A stretch of 64,000 nucleotides of DNA, taken from the NCBI RefSeq assembly GCF_032854445.1, contig NC_088295.1:44815385-44879384 (forward strand), read 5' to 3'. This DNA comes from Liolophura sinensis (taxonomy: Eukaryota; Mollusca; Polyplacophora; Chitonida; Chitonidae). A program made the translations under genes and the position numbers. Positions within the stretch are counted from its first letter, which is position 1. The number at the start of each line of letters is the position of its first letter. Positions 48,872-60,692 of this stretch are shown here, in pieces. The notes beneath the pieces are model-generated. The model was not told the DNA's origin. It saw nothing but the letters and a program-made list of their open reading frames with translations, and searched no databases.

Positions 48872-49250
48872 AAAACTTACTGTACACCAAAACTAACTGC
48901 ATACCCAAACTAAATGTTCACCAAACTAAGTGTACACCAAACCTTACTGAATACCAAAAACTAACTGCATACCAAACCTAAGTGTATACCAAAACTAACT
49001 GTACATCAAAACTTACTGTATACCAAAACTAACTGCATACCAAAACTAAGTGTTTACCCAAAACTAAGTGTATACCAAACACTAAATGAGTACTCAAACT
49101 AACTGTATACCCCAAACCAACTGTATACCCAAACTAACTGCATACCCAAACCAACTGTATACCCAAACTAACTGCATACCCAAACTAACTGCATACCCAA
49201 ACTAACTGTACACCCAAACTAACTGCATACCCAAACTAACTGTATACCAA
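48872..49250. repeat. 17-bp degenerate minisatellite
   Basis: Seen: about 22 units of roughly CAAACTAACTGCATACC, with variants (AAGTGTAT, ACTGTACA, CCAACTGTAT) and lengths of 16-19 bases. The right half (49130-49250) is most uniform, the left half most decayed. No open frame survives the length variation. Confidence 0.9.
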
Positions 49251-51227
49251 GAGCAATCACATGCAAACCTACAAGCATATATATAAAAGCAATCTTAGTT
49301 TGAAGTCTCACATTAGTTTGAATGATGCATTATCAAATGAGTCTGGACTACACAACTTTGTGAACATGAAAACGTTTGGCAGTTATATATATTATCTTAT
49401 ATACAATATTATATGTACATCAATTTGTTTTGCACAGATGTTGTTTTATAGTTTTATAGGAACTTGTAAATGTTATGTTCACATATACCTATTCCATTGT
49501 GCCACAGAATTTCAGCTTTGTAATTAAATGACCTGCAGTGAGGGATAAATAAACAGGTACAGGAATGTTGACCACAATCTCAAATATCATACCCTGTCCA
49601 TATTTAGTTTGATACATATAGAATCCAAATAAAGTGAAATAGGCAAATTTGGGGTTTCATCTTTAGGATTAACACTTAAATATTAAAACCCCTCCCAAAT
49701 AAAAAAAAATATATATATATATACCCAAAGTTCGTTCAAATGTCAAGACAGTGAAAAATGGAAATAAAACTGTTAAGAAACTGTCATAACAATCAACCCT
49801 AAAAAATAAAATCAGCGTTTGAACATTAGTTTTTCATTTGTAGTATTGTTCTCCTTCTGATTTTTAAGAATTGTCTGCAGGCCTTAAGTAGACAGTGACA
49901 GATTGCAAATTATCTTAAGACTTTGCCTGTGGTTTTCAAGGCAGGAGATCTAAAGGAAATGTCCTTCGAGTTTGGGATAGGGGGCGCATACAGGCGACTG
50001 ACGATCATCGCCAACGACAAAGCCTTGAGACCACAATCAATTCCAACACGAGAGAAACAATGGTGATGTGAGCATAATAGTGCATATTCTGCTAGCTTTT
50101 CCTAACTTGCATCTGTCTGCTGACCCCCTGCAGAAGTGATGGGAATTAAAAGACAAGTTTCATTACAAGGGAGGTAATACAGACAAAACTCCTAATTTAA
50201 ATGGATGAAGATTTTATTAGATTTCCGCAAACAATTATGGGTTGACCATTTATAGGCTTTTTTTTCTGCCTTCTTTCAACGGGAATTGATTGCTAATGAA
50301 TGGTTACACAGAGCATCGTAAAATTTTTAGTTAGAAACAATGCTCCAAAATCCCAAAAGCTTCAATGTATGCTCAGTCTTATAAGTCGTCTCTTAAAATG
50401 TTTATTTAACTCCAGGCAATGTAAAACATATCAATCGAATAAGATCGCAACAAACACTGAATAAAATATGACAACAATCATCTAATATATTCAGATGCTT
50501 AATAAATTAATATGACACGAATTCCGAAACTTAACGGGTAGTGCTCTTCAGAGGAATTGTACACAGTGATACTTAAATCACCAATATCTTTATCTTGGTA
50601 ATTCATGTCAATGGAGACATTTCCAATGGGGTACCTGTATTCAAACTTTAGCACGAGTCTCTGACAATATATAACATCAGTTTTCTTCATTCACATTTTA
50701 CTGGCTTCCATTTGCAATTGTTTTGCACAGATAAAGGTTGTTCAAAATTATTTTAAAGTTAGATTATAATACCTATTTGATAGTACATTTAAACATCACA
50801 TAAAAGAAATTTACACATATATGTATGTGTTAACAAATGTAAAAAATCACACTACTTTCTTTCTTCTCAACTCATTTTCCTTTATGCATTGTGTGATATA
50901 ATAATTAGCAGCCCATTCTCAAGGTCAATGGGCACTGTGAATTGGTGATAAAAGGGTGTTGTCGTATCTTAACCCTGTCTGTGCCCCGAGGGAAGAGTCC
51001 ATGCCCACATCAGCAGGACCGTGCCTTTTCCCCTCAGCCTCACCTACACAACCAGATCGAGTTACGCATGAATCAAACATTATGCAATAAAAAAAAAGGC
51101 AATGACTCAACATCCACCCAACTTTGTGTCCCCCCATTGATACTGTGGGGACTAACCGTACGAAGAAAATCTGGCAGATGTAACAATGGCCTATAACAAG
51201 ACATCCTACAGCCTAACTTTCCATTCT
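49251..51227. other. Non-coding stretch
   Basis: Seen: AT-rich unique sequence. 49940-50170 and 50940-51050 are moderately GC-richer. No repeat or exon recognised. Confidence 0.45.
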
Positions 51228-51404
51228 TTAATCGGGATTAAACTTTGACAGACACTGGCTAGCTGTGAAGGCTTCGTCGTGTGTCGCTGTATCTTCCATC
51301 AAGCTCATCTCTTTGGTTAACACGTCTTTCCGTCCATCTGCACTTAAGACTGCATTGGTTGTCATAATACATGAGACAATGAGTGTCAAAGCTGTCAGCA
51401 GCAT
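51228..51404 (-). CDS. Possible small secreted peptide ORF (58 aa)
   Basis: Seen: minus-strand ATG at 51402-51404 (G at -3) opens 58 codons. The first 21 or so residues are hydrophobic (MLLTALTLIVSCIM..., then AVLSA) like a signal peptide with a plausible cut after AVLSA. A DGRK basic site follows, and a short acidic tail contains one Cys. An ATTAAA hexamer overlaps the stop region. Another minus-strand frame (51259-51597) overlaps it, so at most one is likely real. No known peptide-hormone family is recognised and no splice evidence was found. Confidence 0.2.
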   Translation of the reverse strand: MLLTALTLIVSCIMTTNAVLSADGRKDVLTKEMSLMEDTATHDEAFTASQCLSKFNPD

Positions 51405-51597
51405 TTCCTGCACATTGCAATGACCTTGACATTATTTCAAGGTCACAACTTTCCATAAAACCTTTTTTTTTTCTGCTTTCATTGACATGTTGCATAATGT
51501 CGTACATAAACACGTTTGCTTGATCAATGACATTACACGATACTTTCATACACACTTTAGGATTTTCCTCAATCAATTTACAAAAATGATTATACAT
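51259..51597 (-). CDS. Possible cysteine-rich ORF (112 aa), overlapping the previous entry
   Basis: Seen: minus-strand frame from an ATG at 51595-51597 to a TAG at 51259, 112 codons with nine Cys and a basic/acidic C-terminus (RRVNQRDELDGRYSDTRR). The A10 tract in the middle (ESRKKKG) is prone to slippage. The upstream edge abuts a SINE fragment starting near 51607. Nearest thought was a secreted Cys-rich factor, but the Cys spacing matched nothing I know. This may be an exon, a pseudogene piece or chance. Confidence 0.2.
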   Translation of the reverse strand: MYNHFCKLIEENPKVCMKVSCNVIDQANVFMYDIMQHVNESRKKKGFMESCDLEIMSRSLQCAGNAADSFDTHCLMYYDNQCSLKCRWTERRVNQRDELDGRYSDTRRSLHS

Positions 51598-51606
51598 TTG
51601 CAAAGT

Positions 51607-51700
51607 GTATTTATTTGTATATTGTTTTATGCCAATTTAAAAAAAAAATTGTTCCAGTTATACAACAGGCGTCAAGATTATGGTGGAAACAACCAAAGGC
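51607..51700 (-). mobile_element. Old SINE fragment (family 1)
   Basis: Seen: GTATTTATTTGTATATTGTTTTATGCC tail/body junction, then TTATACAACAGGCGTCAAGATTATGGTGG. Minus orientation, truncated, diverged. It immediately adjoins the upstream edge of the Cys-rich open frame at 51259-51597. Confidence 0.6.
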
Positions 51701-53134
51701 CATATAAGAAAAACGAACTGCAACTCCTCATCAGGTATACTGGTTGTATTGATATTAATACTTGCTACTCAATCTAGAATAAAGTAGTTTTACCAGCAGC
51801 TAGTTTAATATAGTTCGGAATATAAACTGCCGTTCATACAGTTGAAGTAAATAAGAAAGAAAATACATGAGTCACTGCAGCTCTGTATGCTTAGTAGTTG
51901 CCCAAATATTCCCTGCATACATCAATGTACATTTGTATACATTTGTATCTTTACACTACATCAACAAAAACTGACAAAATCATTTTCCGAGGCTGTAAAA
52001 TTTGATTACACATAAGGCAAATTTCTCTTGAAACATATAAGATAATAAAGCTGATGGCACAAACTACATCAGAGAGTTTTTATTATATACACGAATATCT
52101 ATGTGTATATGGACAAATGGAACGGGAAGGGCGCACAGAAGCCTATACGTCCATAATGACATATCAATATATGAGTTTCCTGCCAGGTCAGCACAAACAT
52201 ATCTATAATGACATAGGTGTAGAGATGGGAGCTGCCTGCAGGGCAGATTTGCGCCAATTCCATTCCCCTTTTCCCAAGCCTCACTTATACATGATTTAGT
52301 AAGCATTGCCATATTGATCAGTCACATGGCTGTGAGTCTAAACCTAGTAGACACTCTAACACTGCACACATCATCCTAGAGTTGAACAACTAGAACATGC
52401 GCACTCTCACACCCATCAGATTCTACCCATCTATGCACTGTACGACTAAAGAGAACCTAATGATGTTCCGTGTATTGTTAAATGAAGCTTCATAGGTCCT
52501 CACTCATCCTCACATCAGTGGCTATTCAACGGCTGAGCAGATTTCAATGACCGTAATCTCAGTGTTCAAGTGGTTGTGTATATCCATCTGGACAGCTTCA
52601 TCTTTCTGTAATCAAGTTGCTGGAAATCGGACTAAATCAGTCATGAGAAAGGACACTTCCTCCAGTCCATGCATTCATACATGACCAATAGGGTTTAGTC
52701 TTTAAAGTTGAATTATACCACAGTCTAGTGCATCCAAAGAATCTACATCTGGAAATTATTTCAACTAAAACAAAATTTGTCCAGAAATTATTAAATACAC
52801 GGACTCATTTCACAAAAGCAATGATACTTTCAGATTCGTTTTACTTTCAGCCATCAAGTTTGTGTAGCACTTAATCTGAAAAAGACATTACGAATTACGT
52901 AAGATCCTTGTAACTTATCAATAGCATCTTAGTCCAAGGAAATTTAACATGCAATTGCATGTATCATGTACCAGGTCTAATACGCACTGCAGGATGTACG
53001 CAGATCTAATTAATCAACTTGTGCAAAGATTCAAAGAGAAAAAAATCAGCACAATCTCTCTCCCAATTAAGAGTTAATAAACTAAGCAGTGGAATAGTAC
53101 TTATCACAAGTAAATATGTGCCCACAGATCAATT
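51701..53134. other. Non-coding stretch
   Basis: Seen: unique AT-rich sequence. Several frames overlap at 52054-52312 on both strands, none supported. Confidence 0.45.
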
Positions 53135-53394
53135 TCTTTATTTATTTGCCTGGTGTTTTGTGCCATTCCCAAGAATATTTCACTCCTACCGCCGCAGCCA
53201 GCATTATGGTGGAAGGAACCTTGGCAGACCAGTAAACAAACCCATAATGACATCGCAAATTTCTTGCAGACCTTCCAACTTTCGATCAGAGAGGAGGCCA
53301 GCATAAGCTGGACAATGGATGACATTGGTGAGAGGATCCTGAGGCATTGTGCTGTGCTAGAACACTACCACTCTGCCATAGAGGATCCTTGGCA
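53135..53394 (-). mobile_element. Diverged near full-length SINE (family 1)
   Basis: Seen: all parts in order on the minus strand. A decayed tRNA-like head lies near 53340-53394, the body includes GCCAGCATTATGGTGG (plus), and an AAATAAA tail lies at the left end. Many substitutions and no clear target-site duplication indicate an old copy. Overlapping open frames on both strands here are repeat sequence. Confidence 0.8.
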
Positions 53395-54094
53395 ATGTCC
53401 AAGCCTTTGGTAGATATCATTACATGTGACAAGCAGAATATTGGAAAAGGCTTCTGATTGGTTGACATGAACCATTAGGCAAAAACAACTTTTATTGATT
53501 TTCTTTATCTATGAGCAAATAGTGAATTGATATCAAATACCACTGAGCAAATTCTGCGGATCTCTGCTTGATTGATGGACTGGTTCACCAAAAATACCTC
53601 AACCACTAAATTAATAGGTTTTTATAGAGCTTGACCTCTGAAAAGAGAGCAACTGACCAGTGAAATTGAACAAAATATTTGCAGTAAATTGATAAATAAC
53701 TCCAAATGATGGCTTGTTCAGAACAGAAGATAATGCTGCCTCAGCAGTTTGCATGTATGTCTACTATAGCAAGCCTTGGCACAATGCCATACAGGCATAT
53801 TCGATAGCAACATTTACCTCTTGTACTGTGCAGATATCGCAAAATACATATAAACAGAGGCCCCTGTTGTATAAACAACTGCACACATACATTATGACAA
53901 CTATACTTATATTCCAGTAATGATGGTTTGATGTCCACAATCTAAACAGAAGTACAAGAAACTGTTCGAACCAGGCTGTGAACAGAGAGCATTGCAGATT
54001 CCCTCAGTCTTATTGTTTGTGGGACAATGCTTTTGTCTTCCATCAATATGGTGTGAAGCTCTATATGTTTATACATGGATGAAAGTTTGTCACT

Positions 54095-54222
54095 GATTCG
54101 CCAAAGGTTGGTGGTTTATCCAGGCTACTTCGGTTACTTCCACCCATAGACCTGACTGCTGTCATATAAGTCAACAAATGTTCATTACAGTACTACATTA
54201 AAGTCCAATTAAACAAATGCAG
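54095..54222 (+). mobile_element. Old SINE fragment (family 1)
   Basis: Seen: GTTGGTGGTTTATCCAGGCTAC, CTGACTGCTGTCATATAAGT, TTCATTACAGTACTACATTAAAG and CAATTAAACAAA follow the plus-strand body order in degraded form. Confidence 0.5.
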
Positions 54223-57200
54223 AAATCAAAATTGGTGTAAAAGCAATTTTACAAAAAGGTACAGTATGTTTTTTAACTTGAAACTAGAACAGATATTTTT
54301 TTTTGAATTCAGGTGCATCGATGACCTTTATAAGCTTTTATCGATAGGTAGTATCTCGGACACACAGACTGACAAGCTTCCTGGTATCAATTAAACTGGA
54401 AAATATTTATCCAAACGTACTTCTTTGACACAAGAAGTTCTTTGTACATCAAATCTATCAATGTCACGTTGTATGGGCAATTACACTCAACCTGTTTGAC
54501 AGACCTAAATATCAGCCTTTTTTCACCCAACTGGAATCTGATGGCTTCAAAGGGTTTCACTTGGTGTTAGAACACCACAATTTACTTTTCTGGCAGGCCG
54601 GACTTTGGTGGCGTACAATAATGGCCTAGCCTAGCTACCACTACAAAGTTGATTAATATTAGCAATTTGGAAAAGCTCCACCAGGCGATGAAAATGGCAG
54701 ATGGCTGAGAGGCATTCTGTCAGCAGAGTCCTAACAATGTAGAATGCAAGGGAAAAGTACTTGCTGACGAAAACAAAAACATAAAATAACATAGCACTGG
54801 AACATGGGTAAAAGACACAGGCTTACAAAATAATGATTTAAACATGGGTTAAATAGCTATATTTTTGTAGCAAATGTAGACACATGGAATTAAAAATGTT
54901 AACTCATGAGTATTATATGTTCTAGTCAAGTGTAGCAAAATTCTGGAATGAAATGCTTTAAAGCATAACAAAAGTAGCGACAATTCTTCAATTATGCACA
55001 AAAACTTTTTTCAACCTTGTCTTGCCTAACTAAACTCATATAGTACGAATAATGCCTGAAACATTTATGAAGCCAGAGCATCTCATGAATATTCATAATT
55101 TGCTGGACCTTAACTTTGCAGAGGAAGTGTTTTAAGCCATAAAGGTTGTTTTTTGTGTATGTCACATCTGGGCTTTCTAGCGCCTGTATTTAGCTGGAAT
55201 GGCCACTAACGGAAGATGGATGCCAGTCAAATCAACCCTAACATCAGAAGGTGCAGAGCTAACAGGCAAAAACCGGGGTGTAAAAAGTGTGAGAATAAAA
55301 ATAAATCTGCTCAATAGAGCCATAAAGCCATGAGCAGAGTCTAGAATACTTAATGTATATGTTACTGGTGAGATAGGAGAGTGTCCTACACTAGGTCACA
55401 TAAAAACCAAGCAAACTCTTTTAGTGATCTCTCACAGAATTGATGGATAGGGTAAAATGTGAAGATATATTTGTGTGTTTTCAACTGCATCAACCTTGAC
55501 AGTTTTATAGTACATTAGAATAATGCTCCATATAACATAATTTTGTCAAAAAAACGCTTTAATGCGCAAGACGGGGAATCCTGAAAATCTCTTTTCCGCA
55601 GACATACATGTATGCATGGGCTGTTAACCGGGATTCAAGTGGATATGATCATGGGTTGGAGATTTCATTGGTTGTCATCAGCTAATTCGGAGAAAAGCTT
55701 CCATTAGTTAACAACGACGCTGGCTTTGGTGGTAAAACCAGCAGGCCCTGGCAGGACAGACATAACCCGAGCACTTGAGGAATTACAAAAACATAAAGAT
55801 ATCCGAATGCAGGAATTAGTAACACAAAGAGCCACAGTTCTCCATTTAAATTTAAATTAAACCTCATCAGAGAGACATGATTCTGAAGACCCTGTGGATC
55901 TGATAGATTCAACAAGAGGTTTAATAATCAAACAGGCTAGCCAACACATTTGGTTTAGTCAAGTCAGGGCAAAACGGACGCTGTCATTAACAGATGGGGT
56001 GCGAGGAGAGTGCTTCGACAATTCATATCTTCCTCCAAGAAGCTTTATCTAGCTTCATCCCCTTATACATAATTCATCCTGGCAAAATTCCATCTCAGTG
56101 TTACGTAAATCGGCTAAGCCCGCTGTAATATTACATAACTTAGGCTGATGAGGGCAGGGCAGTCAGACTGTTGTCTTGCTCTGTTTCTGCTCATATCCAT
56201 TGATTTTTCACTTCCCAAACAATGTCCCTAGTACAAAATGGAAGGGGTGAAATGTGGGGTGGAGTGGGGAGGCAGGGGGAGTGAGGGTGGAGAGGAAGTT
56301 TGGTTAGCTGCCAAAACAGTGTGCCTGTACTCTGTTGGGACAGTCACATTAGTCATTATTTGGAGTGGCATATACCTGACACAAATTCATCATAGTGACA
56401 TAATGTGGTATTGATTATTCAGGCTATGATGTTAACATCACATTTTATTATGAAATTTACATGAGTTAACATGAATTCAGTATGCATTCAGGCATAAGTG
56501 GCCAAATTAGCTTCATTAACTTTGAAGACAGCTGCATGTAATTCACAAATCTGACAACATTCAACTTAACATCATATGTGTCACATGACCTGACATGATT
56601 TAAAACAAATCATACAGCTGTAAAAAACATATACTAGTTAATATAAATACATGTGAATTAGGCTCAGAAGTCTTTATTACAATCTACATGTACGTCAAAC
56701 AAAGATGGCAGTCTTGTTCTATATTTTTGTTACATCTGTTTTTGTCTTGATTTAAATTTGATTTAATCAGTTTAACTGGTGAGTACACACACTCGTTATA
56801 GAACATCTTGTATGTTTATTTTTTGGCTGGGTGCCAACCAATGTAAATCTTTTTAATCTTCCATCCCATTATTACTTCAAAATATAGATTATATATAGTT
56901 GGCTTCATAAATCCAGGGATATAAAATCTTGTGAATACTAATGAGTTACACTTAATACCAGTGTCTTCGATGAGATTTTTTTAACACTGTTATACGTATG
57001 ATTAAATAACAAAATTACTGTATGTCAATAATAACTGTTTGAATACAATGAATAATGCTGACTATTCACAGATCAACATACTCATGAGCTCAGGGTTACA
57101 AAATAATAATGCAACCAAATACAACAGAAGTCCTTATTTCAGTTGTAAAAAATACCAAATGAATTGATTGTTGGTGTTGATTATGTTCCTATTGTTTGGA

Positions 57201-57491
57201 ATGTAGCCCAAAGGGCCTATAAGGTCAATGAGGATAGCAGTGGCTTGTTAGTGTACTATCACGATCATGATTATACGCATTCAAATATCGATATCAACAA
57301 ATGCATAATAAACACCTTTATCTAACACAAAACACATGTACATGTATGTCAAACATGGATGTAATTTTTATCGGTGAATTGTACTGAAACATAATCTATC
57401 AGATTTCAAATGTAAAAGCCCTGCTTTTAAGTCTTACAGTACTTAGTAAAATCTTTTCTGAAAGGTATATATATTATTTACTTATTCTTAC
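54223..57491. other. First-intron sequence between the two first exons
   Basis: Seen: unique, few repeats. Purine/G-rich patch at 56230-56300 (GTGGGGTGGAGTGGGGAGG). No exon recognised. Confidence 0.45.
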
Positions 57492-57572
57492 CTTTTTCCC
57501 TCCGGGAAACAGTTGAGACTTTGATTTTTTTCTCACAGGAATATTACTGCGAGATTCAAATAATGTCGTCAT
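57492..57572 (-). CDS. Putative first coding exon (distal) of the same minus-strand gene
   Basis: Seen: minus-strand ATG at plus 57570-57572 in an ideal context (ACCACC before it) opens 27 codons, starting MTTLFESRSN and ending FPGGKK. It ends at the strong donor AAG|GTAAGAATA in phase 0. A second in-frame ATG at 57585-57587 would add MFSTT. The frame stays open upstream to a TAG about 66 bases beyond that. The middle is basic (VRKKSKS). The phase, the terminal KK and the 16-base donor sequence are shared with 46470-46547, about 11 kb downstream on this strand. Inference: an alternative first exon driven by its own promoter; the sequence upstream (58-59.3 kb) is CpG-richer than the surroundings. 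Drosophila DlgA also starts MTT and ends its first segment KK, a suggestive but very short resemblance. Product not established. Confidence 0.5.
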
Positions 57573-59300
57573 GGTGGTAGAGAACATGTTAGTTAAATCC
57601 CAGCTAACAAAGTACCTGGCTTCTTCACGTGTCTGAACAATCACAGTTAACTACAATTATCGGAAGATTCAATCAGTGTTGTCAGGCAGAATACACATGC
57701 CATCAACAACAACACAGAGATGGCTTATATTGGAAATAGCTCCACACAGTAACGGACAACACGGTTATAAAACGCGACAGCGATCGTTATGCCGGGAAAG
57801 TCACCCCAGAGACATGAAGGTTTAAGTGACCATCGGCTTTGTGTCTACATATAATACAGGCAGTCATAATGGTTATCATTATTGAAGAAAATGCAGGCCC
57901 CCTTGACAACTGGCTTAATTCCCACCTTCTAGGCAGCAGGCTTAATGGGATCATGCAAAAATCCAGGTTAAGAATGTGACTTCAAAGTGATGATGGTATC
58001 TTCAGCTGTATAAAACACCACCACTTCCCAGGCTACAGGAAATGGCAGAAGCATCTTCTAGGCGAAAGATATTCCAGATGGTGGCAGGAGTAGATCGCAA
58101 ATTTAAAACCCACACTCATCAGCAACCGTCATTTTAGCATATAGGCACTGTTGCTATGTGTGCGTAATGACCACACGGTTTGGCCTACCGAATGCTCATG
58201 AGGCAGGAGTACACGTAGAACTATATGTAGTACACGCATAGTATTCCGCGGGGAATAGCTCAGTTCTGAGGTTGGCAAAACCGTTTCCATTGTTAGCATT
58301 TCTATTGCTTGTTTCCTGGGCAATGCAAAAAGAGATTAGAAGAAAAACCGGCAATCACCAGTTGCTATAGCGTTTGCTTGTACGCGAGGTCGCTCTGTAT
58401 CAGCTAGCGCAGGCGTTCATCTCTCACAGCCCACCAGCTGCGACTCGAACGCCACTTGTAGCCGTTTCTGTCATCCCACGATGAGATTAATGGACTAGAA
58501 GACTGTCACGGCAATACACATTCAGCTGGACATGAATAATTATCAATGAATTATGACATGATATTCCGGACAAAATGAAAAACCAGGATCAAAATCTCTC
58601 AGTGAAAATTTTTATCCTTTTCGATTTTAGGACACAGTGGTAAAAAAAATACCTTCCAAAAAAAGGAAAAAATCAGGAACATAACGTCCCCTGATCATTC
58701 ACAGACTGGATCACTTGACATGTGAGAAGACATCATTTTAAGGATTCTCTTTCATCTGGCAGGATGCTAAAATGAAAGTTCTAATGTCACTGATGGAGAA
58801 GATCTGCAGACGATAACCTTGCCCAAGTGATGACAGACAGACAGCATCATGCACCTTGATCAGATGGACCCCCAGACCCCCGTCTTGGGCGTAGACTAAG
58901 GACTTGTTACGGCTTGACGCAGAGATATATTCTGAGCAGGCATCAATTAACTGGATGAATCGGAGGGTTAGGGCTCATCTGTACCGCTCGATCTCATATC
59001 TTACGCACTGTGACAGAATCCCATAGTGGCAGCAGCGGGGTAGTCTAGGGGATAACATTGTTCTAGAATCGCCATATCACATCAGAAGTAGAGAGGGGAG
59101 GGGCACTGGGCAAACAACACATCTCCCATTATTCTCAGCTCCCGAAATAACAAACTCTTCCGTAACCGAGTCCCCGAGACGCTCGACTACGATAAAACCT
59201 TCCTACTGGGCAAACCTTCCTAATCACACCGCGTGCAGCCAGACATTGATTTTGGCCAAAGTTACGCCATCACAGGAAAAAGCAGCGAGCGTTTTCAGTT
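57573..59300 (-). promoter_or_regulatory. CpG-richer region upstream of the distal first exon
   Basis: Seen: upstream (minus sense) of the exon at 57492 the base composition shifts. CpG dinucleotides are clearly more frequent around 57760-57800, 58180-58480 and 58860-59290 than in the rest of the window, and homopolymers and SINEs are scarce. No convincing TATA box at a fixed distance was found. Inference: 5' untranslated sequence and promoter of the minus-strand gene. Exact start site unknown. Confidence 0.3.
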
Positions 59301-60469
59301 TTGGAAAGCTGTGATATTGATCAGGTGTTGCCGACTCAGGGTCCCCTGTTCACATTAACTGAGGAATCACTCCACATGTGCCCTTCTGCCACCCGCCACC
59401 TATCTCTCTACTACACACACCTACATGCGCCTCCTCAGTACACTCAAATGGCATTAATCTATAAGAGGCACAGGCCAAAATCCCACAGCAGATATTACCC
59501 CAGGATCACAAAATTGTTTATTCATGAAAACCAAGACTCGGCCTAAGAGAGTTGCTGTTAATATAGTTCAAACAGATGTGACTATTTAGCCAGCAGTCAG
59601 TCACTGGAGTGAAATTGACCTGGGTTGAATGGATGAAGGTGGCCTGACAAGCACTGGATAAAAATGTGGAACGGTAGAACATCATGTAACAATGCCTGGA
59701 ATTCCAATCAAAGTACATCCTTCTGAAACTGGCTCACTGTGTGTCTTCAACTCAGGATACATCATAAGCTCCAAAAGACAATAAAGTTCTACTGTGAGGT
59801 ATGTTCACAAACTGATTCCAGTGTTAAGCTAGGTGAAATTAATAAAACTCTACATATATACATATACATGAAACACTTTATACAATTATCAGTAAGTTCA
59901 ACTCCAAACTAAAGCACAGGGCTTAGAGGCATAAAAGTACTTATAACTTTCACCACACCCCTTTTGTGCGTAAAAAAAAAAAAAAAAAATCAATCCTTAT
60001 CATGCCACACCTTGCATAAAATGAACACTGTGAAGAGGGCTAAAGTGATATCACAACAACATAGGCAAATCCCTGAAAGCACAGAAAGTATTTTTGTATA
60101 TATTCCCTTGATATCAAGATAGCTTTTGATGCAGCACTCAATTCTCTTACTCACAGCATCAATAACTTAGGGCTGTCAAAGTGTCCGGAGTATACTCCAT
60201 TACAGCAATATCTCAACATATAGTGCTTGGGGCCCAGGCAAAACAGTGCAGAAAACCATCATGATATGCATCATCATCAAGATGTCAGCATGAATGCAGT
60301 ATACATAATATCCTGCAGATGACTGCACATGCTGTCACAAAAGTGCATCTGCTGTGCGCTGATCAGCTGTAAAGGATTAAGAGACTACCGCGTACAAATA
60401 TATCCACGTATAAAAATAGGTGCATGGGTATAGGGCTGTCACGCCACAGGCTTCCTTATTATCTGTTGT
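59301..60469. other. Non-coding stretch
   Basis: Seen: unique sequence with an A-run at 59972. Frames at 59301-59718 lack support. Confidence 0.45.
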
Positions 60470-60692
60470 ATTCAACTTAAAAATTCACCAGGAAAAGTGA
60501 ATTTTGTACAGGAGAATAAAAATCAATAAACATTATTTTTGGTGCTGAAAATTACATTTCTCCACTAGAATATAATCCTACCCTCTGAACAAATTTCAAA
60601 ACATCATTTTAAGATCAACGGAAATCTCAGAATCATGCAAATCAATAACTCTGTCATGGATGAAATTCTAGGTCATCGTATCCATAGTAATC
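60470..60692. repeat. Second copy of the 1827-2062 repeat family
   Basis: Seen: same order and orientation as 1850-2062: AATAAACATTATTTTTGGTGCTGAAAATTACA, ATATAATCCTACC, TTTCAAAACATC, GAAATCTCAGAATCA, GTCATGGATGAAATTCTAGGTCAT. The terminal inverted repeats are not preserved. Confidence 0.6.

Noticed and set aside
48872-49250. Possible CRISPR-like array
   Set aside because: Units are contiguous 17-mers without spacers, in a eukaryotic context; a minisatellite explains it.
53019-53468. Several overlapping frames
   Set aside because: All are inside or overlap a diverged SINE copy.
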